From the NCBI GenBank assembly GCA_030539285.1, contig JAUNSH010000002.1, positions 1-64,000 of the forward strand: a DNA stretch of 64,000 nucleotides, given 5' to 3'. The notes under the pieces were generated by a model. The model searched no databases, had not been told where the DNA came from, and was given only the letters and a program-made list of their open reading frames with translations. Below are positions 17,900 through 25,651 of this stretch, in pieces (positions within the stretch are counted from its first letter, which is position 1; every line of letters starts with the position of its first letter). The stretch comes from Eubacteriales bacterium (GTDB taxonomy: Bacteria; Bacillota; Clostridia; Oscillospirales; Oscillospiraceae). The position numbers were made by a program, and so were the translations under genes.

Positions 17900-18025
17900 G
17901 ATAAGAAAATGCGTCAGATCGTGGACGAAAACATGGATGCCAATTTCCTGCTGACCAGCGGAAATCGGGTCATGATTAAACGAAAACTCTTTGAGGAATA
18001 CCTGAATGCCGCGTCTGTCATCTGA
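17900..18025 (+). pseudogene. 3' fragment of an excisionase-like gene
   Basis: The frame reads DKKMRQIVDENMDANFLL, GNRVMIKRKLFEEYL and then a stop. This matches the end of small excisionase-type proteins, including the intact one at 58784 (QKKLHWVINEYKDADFLL, GNKTLFKR). Its first third and the genes that should separate it from the primase are gone. A single deletion fused it to the replication gene fragment. Confidence 0.72.
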
Positions 18026-18074
18026 CATTCTGCCATAGGAATTTGGCGGAACGGAAAAGAAAAAGTAGTAAAAT

Positions 18075-18116
18075 GAGCTCCGATATGATATACTTTCATC
18101 AATCATATCGGAGCTC
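18075..18116 (+). promoter_or_regulatory. 15-bp perfect hairpin ahead of the integrase
   Basis: Arms gagctccgatatgat and atcatatcggagctc flank a 12-base loop and end about 10 bases before the ribosome site of the integrase gene. The same hairpin, with loop changes, precedes the integrase scar at 292-331. A different hairpin holds the equivalent position before the integrase at 59071. The conserved placement suggests control of integrase expression or recombinase binding. Confidence 0.65.
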
Positions 18117-18140
18117 TCTTCATGGAAAGGAGCGTTTTTT

Positions 18141-19337
18141 ATGAGCGAAAAGCGGCGGGATAACCGAAACCGCATTTTGCACAACGGAGAGAGCCAGCGC
18201 CAGGATGGAAGATATGCTTACAAGTACAAAGACATCAATGGCGAAACCAAATTTGTTTACAGCTGGAGGTTGGACAAAAATGACCGGGCACCAGCAGGGA
18301 AGCCGAGGGATTTGTCTCTGCGGGAAAAAGAAAGGCAGATTCAGCAGGATTTGTTCAACCAGATCGTCCCCAACGGCGGAAACCTTACCGTACTGGAGCT
18401 GGTGCAGAAGTACCTGTCACTGAAGGTCAACGTCCGGCACAACACCCAGGCCAACTACAATTTTGTGGTGGGCATTCTCAAGAAGGAAGCCTTCGGAAGC
18501 CTGCGCATCGATAAGGTAAAGCAGTCCGATGCCAAAGCATGGCTCATTAAGCTACAAAAGGATGGTCGGGGTTACAGCACCATCCACTCGGTTCGGGGTG
18601 TTGTTCGCCCGTCCTTTGAGATGGCGGTGCAGGATGATCTGATCCGCAAGAATCCGTTTGGCTTTGAGCTGGCTACCGTGGTTGTCAACGACAGCGTGAC
18701 AAGAGAAGCCATTACCCGGGCGCAGGAGCGGGCATTCCTCAAGTTCATTCAGGAGGATAACTGCTACCGCAAATACTATGACGGAATCTACATCCTGTTC
18801 CATACCGGGCTGCGGATTTCCGAGTTTTGCGGGCTGACCATTTCGGACATCGACTTCCAGAACAAGCGTATCCGGGTAGATCACCAGCTTCAGCGCAAGC
18901 GTGATATGGAGTACATCATCGAGGACACCAAGACCAAAAGCGGTGAGCGGTATGTGCCCATGAGCCAGCAGGTTGTGGAATGCTTTCGCCGGGTGATCGC
19001 CAACCGAAAGGCTCCGAAGCAGGAGCCGATCATCGACGGCTATACGGGCTTCCTGTTTCTGGACAAGAACGGGATGCCCATGGTTGCCCTCCATTGGGAG
19101 CATTACTTCAAGCATATCCTGAACAAGTACAACAGCATTTATAAAGTACAGCTTCCGAAGATCACACCCCATGTATGCCGGCACACTTTCTGCTCCAACA
19201 TGGCAAAAAGTGGCATGAGTCCCAAAACCCTGCAGTACATCATGGGTCACTCGGATATCAGCGTCACGCTGAACACCTACACCCACCTGACCTTTGACGA
19301 TGCCAAGGCGGAATTTGACCGGGTTGCGGAAGCGTAA
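18141..19337 (+). CDS. Tyrosine recombinase (Tn916-type integrase)
   Basis: The 398-residue integrase has an N-terminal Tn916-like DNA-binding domain (RDNRNRILHNGESQRQDGRY), a SAM-like core-binding domain and a catalytic domain. Active-site residues are visible: Arg in TGLRISE (about 224), His-x-x-Arg in HVCRH (about 343-346), His in MGHSDIS and Tyr in LNTYTHL (about 378). It would cut and join DNA at the element's attachment sites. The phosphatase-gene scar right after it suggests that its target is the 5' end of such a gene. The gene appears intact although the element's replication genes are broken. Confidence 0.95.
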   Translation: MSEKRRDNRNRILHNGESQRQDGRYAYKYKDINGETKFVYSWRLDKNDRAPAGKPRDLSLREKERQIQQDLFNQIVPNGGNLTVLELVQKYLSLKVNVRHNTQANYNFVVGILKKEAFGSLRIDKVKQSDAKAWLIKLQKDGRGYSTIHSVRGVVRPSFEMAVQDDLIRKNPFGFELATVVVNDSVTREAITRAQERAFLKFIQEDNCYRKYYDGIYILFHTGLRISEFCGLTISDIDFQNKRIRVDHQLQRKRDMEYIIEDTKTKSGERYVPMSQQVVECFRRVIANRKAPKQEPIIDGYTGFLFLDKNGMPMVALHWEHYFKHILNKYNSIYKVQLPKITPHVCRHTFCSNMAKSGMSPKTLQYIMGHSDISVTLNTYTHLTFDDAKAEFDRVAEA

Positions 19338-19367
19338 AAATGTTTGTCTGCCATAGGTAGTATGGCC

Positions 19368-19560
19368 GGTAGTAAAGGGGTGTGGTTTACTACCAGATTT
19401 ACTACTTTTGCGTAAAACAATATGCCACGAAGAGCCACGATAATACACGATGACACGGAAGATGCAAAAACCGAAAAGTCATTGCGGCTCTAAGCAAATC
19501 GTGGTTTATCAGGGAGAGATTTTGCAATGATAAGGATACTGTTCATCTGCCACGGCAGTA
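19368..19560 (+). other. Attachment-like end after the integrase, with phosphatase start scar
   Basis: A hairpin (ggtagtaaa 19368-19376 with tttactacc 19386-19394) is followed by a block matching 410-574. That block ends in a ribosome site, an ATG at 19527 and codons for MIRILFICHGS, the opening of a low-molecular-weight tyrosine phosphatase. The match to the left copy stops after CACGGCA. This is the expected layout of an integrase-proximal element end inserted at the start of that gene. Confidence 0.7.
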
Positions 19561-19710
19561 TTGCTGTAGAGGTGAAGAGTGCTTGATTCCCTAGACGATT
19601 TCGGTTTTTGGAATCGCATTTTACCACTGTTTTACCACTTCAAATCATGGGGCAGACATGACGCAGCCATAATTCATTTGGGTCCGCAGTGGAATCAAAT
19701 ATGGATAACA
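19561..19710. other. Scraps of a second element end
   Basis: Two copies of ttttaccac near 19620-19640 echo the sequence after the integrase at 59071-60327 (ttttaccacgatttttaccac at 60352-60372, given here in shortened form). The word ggggcagacatg at about 19650 recurs before that integrase, at 59009-59020. Together they suggest decayed ends of the second element type lying beside the first. Confidence 0.5.
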
Positions 19711-19746
19711 TAAATCGGCCAGCCTCTTCCGAAGCTGACCGATTTA
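19711..19746 (-). terminator. Terminator-like hairpin for the KDG kinase gene
   Basis: An imperfect stem (taaatcggccagc with gctgaccgattta) lies 16 bases beyond the minus-strand kinase stop codon. It is AT-rich at its base, and the T tract is weak. Confidence 0.6.
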
Positions 19747-19761
19747 TTATAAGGAGGAGAA

Positions 19762-20790
19762 TTATCTCTGGATCCGGCCGGAGCCGTCGCCGCCAGCCAG
19801 CTTCTCCACCTCGGGAACGGTGACCATGTTGTAGTCGCCCTCGATGGAGTGCTTCAGGGCAGAGGCCGCAACCGCAAATTCCACTGCCGCCTGGGTGTCC
19901 TTGCCGGACAGCAGGGAGTAGATCAGGCCGCCGCCGAAGGAGTCGCCGCCGCCGACCCGGTCGATGATGTGCAGGTCGTACTTCTTGGAGAAGCAGTACT
20001 CGTCCTTTGCAACATTGTACAGCATGGCAGACCAGCCGTTGTCGAAAGCGGAGTGAGATTCACGCAGGGTGATGGCCACCATCTCGAAGCCGAACTTGTC
20101 AGCCAACTGCTTGGCAACACTCTTGTAGCCCTCGTGGTTCAGGGAGCCGCCGTAGATATCGGTGGCCTCAGCCTCGATGCCGAAGACATCCTTGGCGTCT
20201 TCTTCGTTGGAGATGCAAACGTCAACGTACTGGCACAGGTCGGTCATAGCGGCACGGGCCTGGTCACGGGTCCACAGCTTGCCGCGGTAGTTCAGGTCAC
20301 AGGAGATCTTGCGGCCATGGGCCTTGGCGGCCTTGCAGGCTTCCCGGCAGATTTCAACGACATTGGGGCCCAGAGCCGGGGTGATGCCGGTGAAGTGGAA
20401 CCAGTCAGCACCCTCGAAAATCTTGTCCCAGTCGAAGTCGGAGGGCTTGGCCTCCTGAATGGCGGAGTGGGCACGGTCATAGATGCAGACGCTGCCGCGC
20501 TGGGAAGCGCCCTTCTCGTTGAAGTAGATGCCCACACGGTCACCACCGCGAACGATCTCGGAAGTGTCCACACCGTAGCGGCGCAGGGAGTTGACAGCAG
20601 CCTGACCGATGGCGTGGGCGGGCAGCTTGGTGACGAAAGCGGCATCCATGCCGTAGTTCGCCAGAGACACGGCCACATTGGCCTCGCCGCCGCCGAAGGT
20701 GAACTCTACGTGATCGCACTGGACAAAACGCTCGTAGTTGTAGGGCTGAAGCCGCAGCATCAGCTCGCCGAAGGTAATGATTCTAGCCAT
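19762..20790 (-). CDS. kdgK: 2-keto-3-deoxygluconate kinase (PfkB family)
   Basis: The 342-residue PfkB kinase has the KdgK pattern: FGELMLRLQP at the N-terminus, FTFGGGEANVAVSLA, SCDLNYRGKLW, and the C-terminal catalytic loop DRVGGGDSF, where Asp is the base. It phosphorylates 2-keto-3-deoxygluconate to KDPG, which an aldolase splits to pyruvate and glyceraldehyde 3-phosphate. A paralogue of the same length lies at 35775, next to that aldolase. The product ends GDGSGRIQR, almost the same as the paralogue. Its own promoter region carries a strong palindrome. Confidence 0.88.
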   Translation of the reverse strand: MARIITFGELMLRLQPYNYERFVQCDHVEFTFGGGEANVAVSLANYGMDAAFVTKLPAHAIGQAAVNSLRRYGVDTSEIVRGGDRVGIYFNEKGASQRGSVCIYDRAHSAIQEAKPSDFDWDKIFEGADWFHFTGITPALGPNVVEICREACKAAKAHGRKISCDLNYRGKLWTRDQARAAMTDLCQYVDVCISNEEDAKDVFGIEAEATDIYGGSLNHEGYKSVAKQLADKFGFEMVAITLRESHSAFDNGWSAMLYNVAKDEYCFSKKYDLHIIDRVGGGDSFGGGLIYSLLSGKDTQAAVEFAVAASALKHSIEGDYNMVTVPEVEKLAGGDGSGRIQR

Positions 20791-20825
20791 TTCTAATCTT
20801 CCTTTCCAATGATGGAGATTGCCAC

Positions 20826-20857
20826 GCCAGTGTGTACACTGGCACGGGATTTGTCAA
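20826..20857 (-). promoter_or_regulatory. Promoter and operator palindrome of the KDG kinase gene
   Basis: On the minus strand a TTGACA -35 box (20857-20852) lies beside a near-perfect 18-base palindrome, GCCAGTGT-nn-ACACTGGC (20826-20843), which would cover the -10 region. The palindrome's placement fits a repressor site. No regulator gene for it is adjacent, so the protein is unknown. Confidence 0.6.
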
Positions 20858-20993
20858 GGATAATTTTATCCCAGTGTCCTCTGATGGCATTTTTCAGCGT
20901 ATCAAACAAAGCGCTCGTCAGAAAGCGACTGGTTAAGCTATTCGCATTAAAAAAGAAACTTCTGGAAATAATTTGGAGAAAAGGAGCATTCAT

Positions 20994-21257
20994 ATGGAGA
21001 TCATTCAGGACAATGCAAAGAAACTGGTTCAGATTTGGCTGACCCGGCAGGAAACTGAGGACGCCGCCGTGCAGGAGCGCCTGAAGCTCATGTATGCCCA
21101 ATGGAAGAAGCAGAAATATATGGTTGCCGTCTTCCGTTCCGGGAAAGAGGACTTGCAGAGGAGCACGTTGGATTTGCTGGCTTACAACAAAAAGCGCTGC
21201 GCTGAGCTGGCTGTCCAGCGGGAGAAAAAGGAGAAGGCTACCCAGATGGAGTTGTAA
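20994..21257 (+). CDS. Small protein preceding a recombinase remnant
   Basis: This 87-residue protein is basic and helical (MEIIQDNAKKLVQIWLTRQE to KEKATQMEL). An aaggag ribosome site lies six bases before the ATG. It directly precedes a decayed serine recombinase gene. Small genes of this kind commonly accompany recombinase genes in Firmicute mobile elements, but its role is unknown. Confidence 0.6.
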   Translation: MEIIQDNAKKLVQIWLTRQETEDAAVQERLKLMYAQWKKQKYMVAVFRSGKEDLQRSTLDLLAYNKKRCAELAVQREKKEKATQMEL

Positions 21258-21420
21258 TCCCTATGCAAAAGCTGCAGCACGAGTGTCCTGCGTGCGGCAG
21301 CTTTTGCTATTCTTGGATGACCGCAGAAAAATGTTCTTGCATTTTTCTAATTCACGATATACAGATGTTATCTGTAAATAGTAAAATTAATTTAGATATT
21401 ATCAGCACAGGAGGTGTACC

Positions 21421-21945
21421 ATGATTGAGCATTTTGACATAGCGGGTTACTGCCGGATCTCTGTGGACGACGAACTGGATCGGGACAATGTGTCCATCGA
21501 GAATTAGAAATCCATCATTGAGGATTATGTAAACCATAGATTCCCGGGGAGCACTCTGACCTTTTGTTAGGACCGGGACCGTTCCGGCTATACCTTTGAA
21601 CAGCGGGAAGGGTATCAGGCCATGCGTCGGGGACTTATGAGCCACCGGTACGGCATTCTGGTGGTGAAGGACTCTTCACGGTTTTCCCGCCGAAACAGCC
21701 GGGGGCTGGTAGAACTGGAGGATCTGCGGGATGCGGGGGTGCGCATTATCTCCATCGGGGACAACATCGACTTTCCCAATGACGACGACTGGCTGAAAAT
21801 CCAGTTCCAGTTTCTCATCAACGAGATGCCCGTCACCGATACCAGCAAAAAGGTGAAAAATGTCATTCGGCGGCGGCAGGTGGACGGGAAGTGGCTGTGT
21901 GCCGCGCCCTACGGCTATATTATCAACAAGCAAAAAGAGTTTGGG
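21421..21945 (+). pseudogene. Serine recombinase remnant with two in-frame stops
   Basis: The frame from ATG 21421 reads AGYCRISVDDELDRDN, then a TAG. It continues as a resolvase domain with a second TAG, then DRDRSGYTFEQREGYQAM, VVKDSSRFSRRNSRG and ELEDLRDAGVRIISI. These are catalytic-domain hallmarks of large serine recombinases. It continues into a Recombinase-domain start (APYGYIINKQKEF) and is cut off there by transposase sequence. The protein cannot be functional as read. Confidence 0.82.
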
Positions 21946-22276
21946 ATTGTCCCCTTGAGTGTGTGCAAACGGACAATGGCCCGGAATTTACCAATGAAAT
22001 GGGTAACAGCAAGAAAAAGAAACCCACTCTATTCGAAATGACACTGGAGAAGTTTGGTATCCGGCACAAATAGATTCGGCTTTTCGCCCCCAGGCTCAAT
22101 GGAAAATAGAACGCAGTCACAGAAAAGACAATGAGGAGTTCTATGCCAGCCATACCTTCTACTCTTTTGAGGATTTCGAGAAACAGCTCGCTGTCCGACA
22201 GAAGGAGTATAACAATTTTCCCATGAGACTACTCAACTGGAAAATACCTAAAACAGGCATTTTCAGTGCATCATAA
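21941..22276 (+). pseudogene. C-terminal remnant of an rve-type (DDE) transposase
   Basis: The frame reads ECVQTDNGPEFTNEM (retroviral-type integrase core with the second catalytic Asp), then a stop after KFGIRHK. A neighbouring frame resumes with NGKIERSHRKDNEEFY and FPMRLLNWKIPK. Those are typical of the core's Glu region and tail in IS30/IS481-like transposases. It is joined directly to the recombinase remnant. The 5' part of the insertion sequence is absent. Confidence 0.75.
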
Positions 22277-22571
22277 AATTTCAATTTATAGACGTTTCGG
22301 CTATCCCTGCTTTTTCTGTCCCACAGGCTACAGCACACCAGTCCCCCCTAGCCGGACAGGGCTATGCCCAGGAGTGCCAGAGGAAGGGGCACATCCGTAG
22401 TTCAGGGCGCTCGTCGGTAATGGGCATACTGCTCACGTTGGTATGGCAGACTCCCATGGCTCGGTCATCCAACGTGCCGTGGAGCAGATACAGCACCGGG
22501 AATCGGAATTCATCCTGCGTCCGTATCCCATGACGGAACGCAGCGTTTTCGCTTATACTGCGCGAATTGTA

Positions 22572-23576
22572 TCAGAATGCCTCGCCCGCCAGAATCGTGT
22601 CAATGCGGGCCAGTTCTTCCGTGGACAGCTCCGGGAAGGACAGTGTCTGCACATTCTCGATCACCTGTTGGGGGCGGCTGGCCCCGATCAGCGCGCTGGT
22701 GACCGCCGAATTCTGTAGGACCCACTGAATTGCCAGCTGCGCCATGGACTGTCCGCGTTCCCGTGCAATCTGATGCAGCTGGCGAACAATCTCCAGCTGG
22801 TCCTGTGTGATCATCTCCGGCTTTAAATATCTGGGATCATGGCCAGCGCGGGAATCCGCCGCAATGCCATTCAGATATTTTCCGGTCAGGATGCCGTTGC
22901 ACAGCGGCGCAAAGGCAATGCAGCCCACGCCCTCCTCGTGAAGCACATCAAACAGCCCCTGCTCCGGAACCCGGCTCAGCATGGAATACCGGGGCTGGTG
23001 GATCAACATAGGTGTTCCCATCGCGCGTAGCGTTTCGATGGCAGTCCTCGCCTGCTGGGGATTATAATAGTTTGAGATTCCAACATACAGCGCCTTGCCG
23101 CTGCGGACGATCTGATCCAGTGCGCCCATGGTCTCCTCAATAGGCGTGTCAAAATCCGGCCGGTGGTGGTAGAAGATATCCACATAGTCCAGATGCATCC
23201 GTTTGAGAGATTGGTCCAGACTGCTGATAAGATATTTTCGGCTGCCATGGTCGCCATAAGGCCCCGGCCACATATCGTAGCCTGCTTTTGTGGAGATGAC
23301 CAGCTCATGGCGGTGGGTATGCCAATCACGGTCCATGTGGATACCAAAATTTCTTTCAGCTTCTCCATAAGGGGGACCATAGTTGTTCGCCAGATCAAAG
23401 TGCGTGATACCCAAGTCAAAGCCGGTACGCAGAATGCTCTGCTGCGTGGAAAAAGGGGTGATGTCTCCAAAATTGTGCCACAAGCCTAGCGACAGGGCCG
23501 GGAGCATCAGGCCGCTTCGTCCGCAGCGGCGGTAAGTCATTTTTTCATATCGGCCAGGGGACGGAATGTAGGTCAC
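22572..23576 (-). CDS. Aldo/keto reductase (YghZ / glyceraldehyde 3-phosphate reductase-like)
   Basis: The 334-residue NADPH-dependent reductase has the conserved opening RYEKMTYRRCGRSGL and LSLGLWHNFGD, and the YghZ-like signature MDRDWHTHRHELVISTKAG. Catalytic residues are visible in DLANNYGPPYGEAE (Tyr), STKAGYDMW (Lys) and DIFYHHRPD (His). The start is set at GTG 23576, eight bases after agagagg; an upstream ATG at 23603 lacks a ribosome site. It lies downstream of the LacI and YhcH genes on the same strand, so it probably acts on a sugar-derived aldehyde or ketone in that pathway. Confidence 0.88.
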   Translation of the reverse strand: MTYIPSPGRYEKMTYRRCGRSGLMLPALSLGLWHNFGDITPFSTQQSILRTGFDLGITHFDLANNYGPPYGEAERNFGIHMDRDWHTHRHELVISTKAGYDMWPGPYGDHGSRKYLISSLDQSLKRMHLDYVDIFYHHRPDFDTPIEETMGALDQIVRSGKALYVGISNYYNPQQARTAIETLRAMGTPMLIHQPRYSMLSRVPEQGLFDVLHEEGVGCIAFAPLCNGILTGKYLNGIAADSRAGHDPRYLKPEMITQDQLEIVRQLHQIARERGQSMAQLAIQWVLQNSAVTSALIGASRPQQVIENVQTLSFPELSTEELARIDTILAGEAF

Positions 23577-23604
23577 AGGGCACCTCTCTTTCTGACTGAG
23601 CATA

Positions 23605-24096
23605 TCACAGATTGTTCGGAAGCCGGAAACCGCTGATAGGGACCTTCAATACCAGCTTGCGGTATCCCTGGGTGCCGGCGCTCTGAATCTTTCGGTGGGC
23701 ATCCTGGGGGAAGAAGATCGCAAAATCGAATTCCTCCATTCGGATAGGCAGGTAATTGCATTTCGCGGTGGTAAAGGCGGTATCACAGGCTTCATCGTAT
23801 TCCCACCCGTCCAGCTTATTCCGGGGCGCATAACCGATCAGCTCGGTCCCGCCCTTCAGAACGCACTGCACGTCAATCCTGTTCTTGTGATACTCCCAAG
23901 GAATAGCATTCTCATCTGTAACGATTTCCGGTTCCAGGATCTTCAGCAGCGTATTGCAGCCGGAGATAGGAAAATCGAAGTATTCCCCCGGCTCCAGCAG
24001 AGAGAGGTTATAGTGCTTCAATACGGAAAGTGCGGCGTCCAGTTCTTTGGACATTCCGAAGTAAAAATTGATATTATCAAGTGTATCGACAATCAT
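23605..24096 (-). CDS. YhcH/YjgK/YiaL (DUF386) family protein
   Basis: The 163-residue cupin-like protein matches the YhcH/YjgK/YiaL/EbgC family. It has the NRIDVQCVLKG and ..CDTAFTTAKCNYL stretches and the late motif FFPQDAHRKI, where histidines and acids bind metal. The family is often encoded with sialic-acid, uronate or sugar catabolism genes and may act as an anomerase or isomerase. Its start overlaps the LacI gene's end by four bases, so the two are translationally coupled. Confidence 0.88.
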   Translation of the reverse strand: MIVDTLDNINFYFGMSKELDAALSVLKHYNLSLLEPGEYFDFPISGCNTLLKILEPEIVTDENAIPWEYHKNRIDVQCVLKGGTELIGYAPRNKLDGWEYDEACDTAFTTAKCNYLPIRMEEFDFAIFFPQDAHRKIQSAGTQGYRKLVLKVPISGFRLPNNL

Positions 24097-25127
24097 GTTG
24101 GATCTCCTTTCGGTGCGGATTTGGTTTTTACTTTTGGCAAAGGATGGGTCGTCTCCTTGTGTACCAACGTATGGAGCATGGTGATCCGCTTGACAACAGA
24201 CTGGGGGTCGGCGATGCGCTCATACAGCAAGTCGAAAGCTGTTTTTCCCATATCATAGCCAGGCTGCTTTACCGAGGAGATGGCGGGTGTGCACATATCA
24301 GACAGGAACGTGCCGTCGAATCCAATCACATCGACATCCTTTCCCGGGAGTTTGCCATGGGTCAGCAGATATTTACACGCACCAGCGGCAGTCTTATCGC
24401 TGGAAGTAAAGAGTGCCGTGGGCGGCTCCGACAGTGTCATCAGCTTCTCACAGGCGTAGTAGCCGCCCATCACATCGTAATCACAGCAGCAGATGTATTC
24501 CTTGCGGAACGGAAGCTCATGGGCGGTAAGTGCTTCACGGTAGCCCTGCTCCCGTTCCACCTCGTAGGTTCGGGAAAAGGCGCCGTTGATAAATGCGATG
24601 CGGCTGTGACCGGTCTGAAAAAAATAGGAAACAACCTCCCGCGCGGCTGCCACATTGTCGATGCACACACAGGGAATATTGGGCGAATGGGTCCGGGCGC
24701 CGCACTGGACATAGGGATAATCTTTCGAGATAAGCTGGAGTTTTTCCTCAGACATGGCGATCGTAAAGCTGATTGCCCCATCCACCTGCTTGGTTTTCAG
24801 CAAGTCCAGATACTGTGCTTCCACCGCTGCGTCCCGGTGGGCAATACAGGCGATGGTATCATAGCCCCTCGAACGGGCACGATTTTCCACGCCCTCCAGC
24901 ACCCGGGAGTAAAACGGGTTTGCGATAGAGGGCAGAAGAACGAGTACCTTTCGGCTCTTCTGGGACCGAAGTGCGCGGCCCACCATGTTTGGCTGGTAGC
25001 CGGTTGCTTCGATGACTTCCAGTACCCTCCGTTTCGTTTCGGGAGATACATTGTCCTCGTTGTTGATCACGCGCGAAACAGTTGCCACGGAGGTTTCGGC
25101 AAGTAGAGCAATATCCTTGATATTCAC
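24093..25127 (-). CDS. LacI-family transcriptional regulator
   Basis: The 344-residue protein has an N-terminal helix-turn-helix (LLAETSVATVSRVIN), a LacI hinge (GYQPNMVGRALRS) and a sugar-binding-like sensor domain to the C-terminus. The start is GTG 25127 behind gaggaga. It is divergent from the FAD oxidoreductase operon at 25652. Two matching palindromes in the intergenic region make it the likely repressor of that operon and possibly of itself. Confidence 0.92.
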   Translation of the reverse strand: MNIKDIALLAETSVATVSRVINNEDNVSPETKRRVLEVIEATGYQPNMVGRALRSQKSRKVLVLLPSIANPFYSRVLEGVENRARSRGYDTIACIAHRDAAVEAQYLDLLKTKQVDGAISFTIAMSEEKLQLISKDYPYVQCGARTHSPNIPCVCIDNVAAAREVVSYFFQTGHSRIAFINGAFSRTYEVEREQGYREALTAHELPFRKEYICCCDYDVMGGYYACEKLMTLSEPPTALFTSSDKTAAGACKYLLTHGKLPGKDVDVIGFDGTFLSDMCTPAISSVKQPGYDMGKTAFDLLYERIADPQSVVKRITMLHTLVHKETTHPLPKVKTKSAPKGDPT

Positions 25128-25418
25128 CGAATTGCAGTCTCCTCTCTTTTGATTGTATTGGTTTTCATCCCAAAAATTGAATGCATTACATCGCAGATTC
25201 AAATCATCTGCCGTGAATCCACCTGAAACCGCGAAACCAGATGGCGTATCCTATTTCACAGCCATCAAGACTCCTTTCGTAAATATTATATAGTATTGCC
25301 TACGAGAAGTCAAGAACAGGCGTAATTTTAAACATCATGTACAAATTTCAGAAGGCAAACACAGCATTTCCTACAGATATTTTTCTCCTCTATCCATGTA
25401 ATATCCTCCCTCACATTA

Positions 25419-25432
25419 TGAAATCGGTTACA
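25419..25432. promoter_or_regulatory. LacI-type operator, distal copy
   Basis: The site tgaaatcggttaca, read on the minus strand as tgtaaccgatttca, differs at one position from the proximal site at 25599. The CG-centred palindromic form and exact reuse in one control region make a shared repressor likely. Confidence 0.68.
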
Positions 25433-25598
25433 TTATTTTCAATTTCGGGTGTCAAGAAGGGAAGCCAGAGTGCTGTTTCCTCTCCACTTTGTGGTCATTA
25501 TGCACAATTTAAAAACGTTAAAATCATAAATAATGCAGATTATGATAGGCGCAATCAATTTAGGAATTGCATTTTCCGCAGGCTTGTGATAGTATCTG

Positions 25599-25612
25599 TG
25601 TAACCGATTACA
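25599..25612. promoter_or_regulatory. LacI-type operator, proximal copy
   Basis: The site tgtaaccgattaca is a near-perfect CG-centred palindrome, 40 bases before the oxidoreductase start. Its centre is 180 bases from that of the distal copy, close to a whole number of helical turns, so repression by looping is plausible. Confidence 0.72.
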
Positions 25613-25651
25613 TCGGAGCATAATTAAGGCGAGAATGGAGAATTGAGCGAA

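Larger units (their letters stand above)
25128..25651. other. Divergent control region between LacI and the FAD oxidoreductase operon
   Basis: This 524-base region has no gene. It is AT-rich compared with its flanks and carries two matching LacI-type operators at 25419-25432 and 25599-25612. The -10/-35 elements are not clear enough to assign. The second site lies just before the ribosome site (tggaga) of the oxidoreductase gene. Confidence 0.6.
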
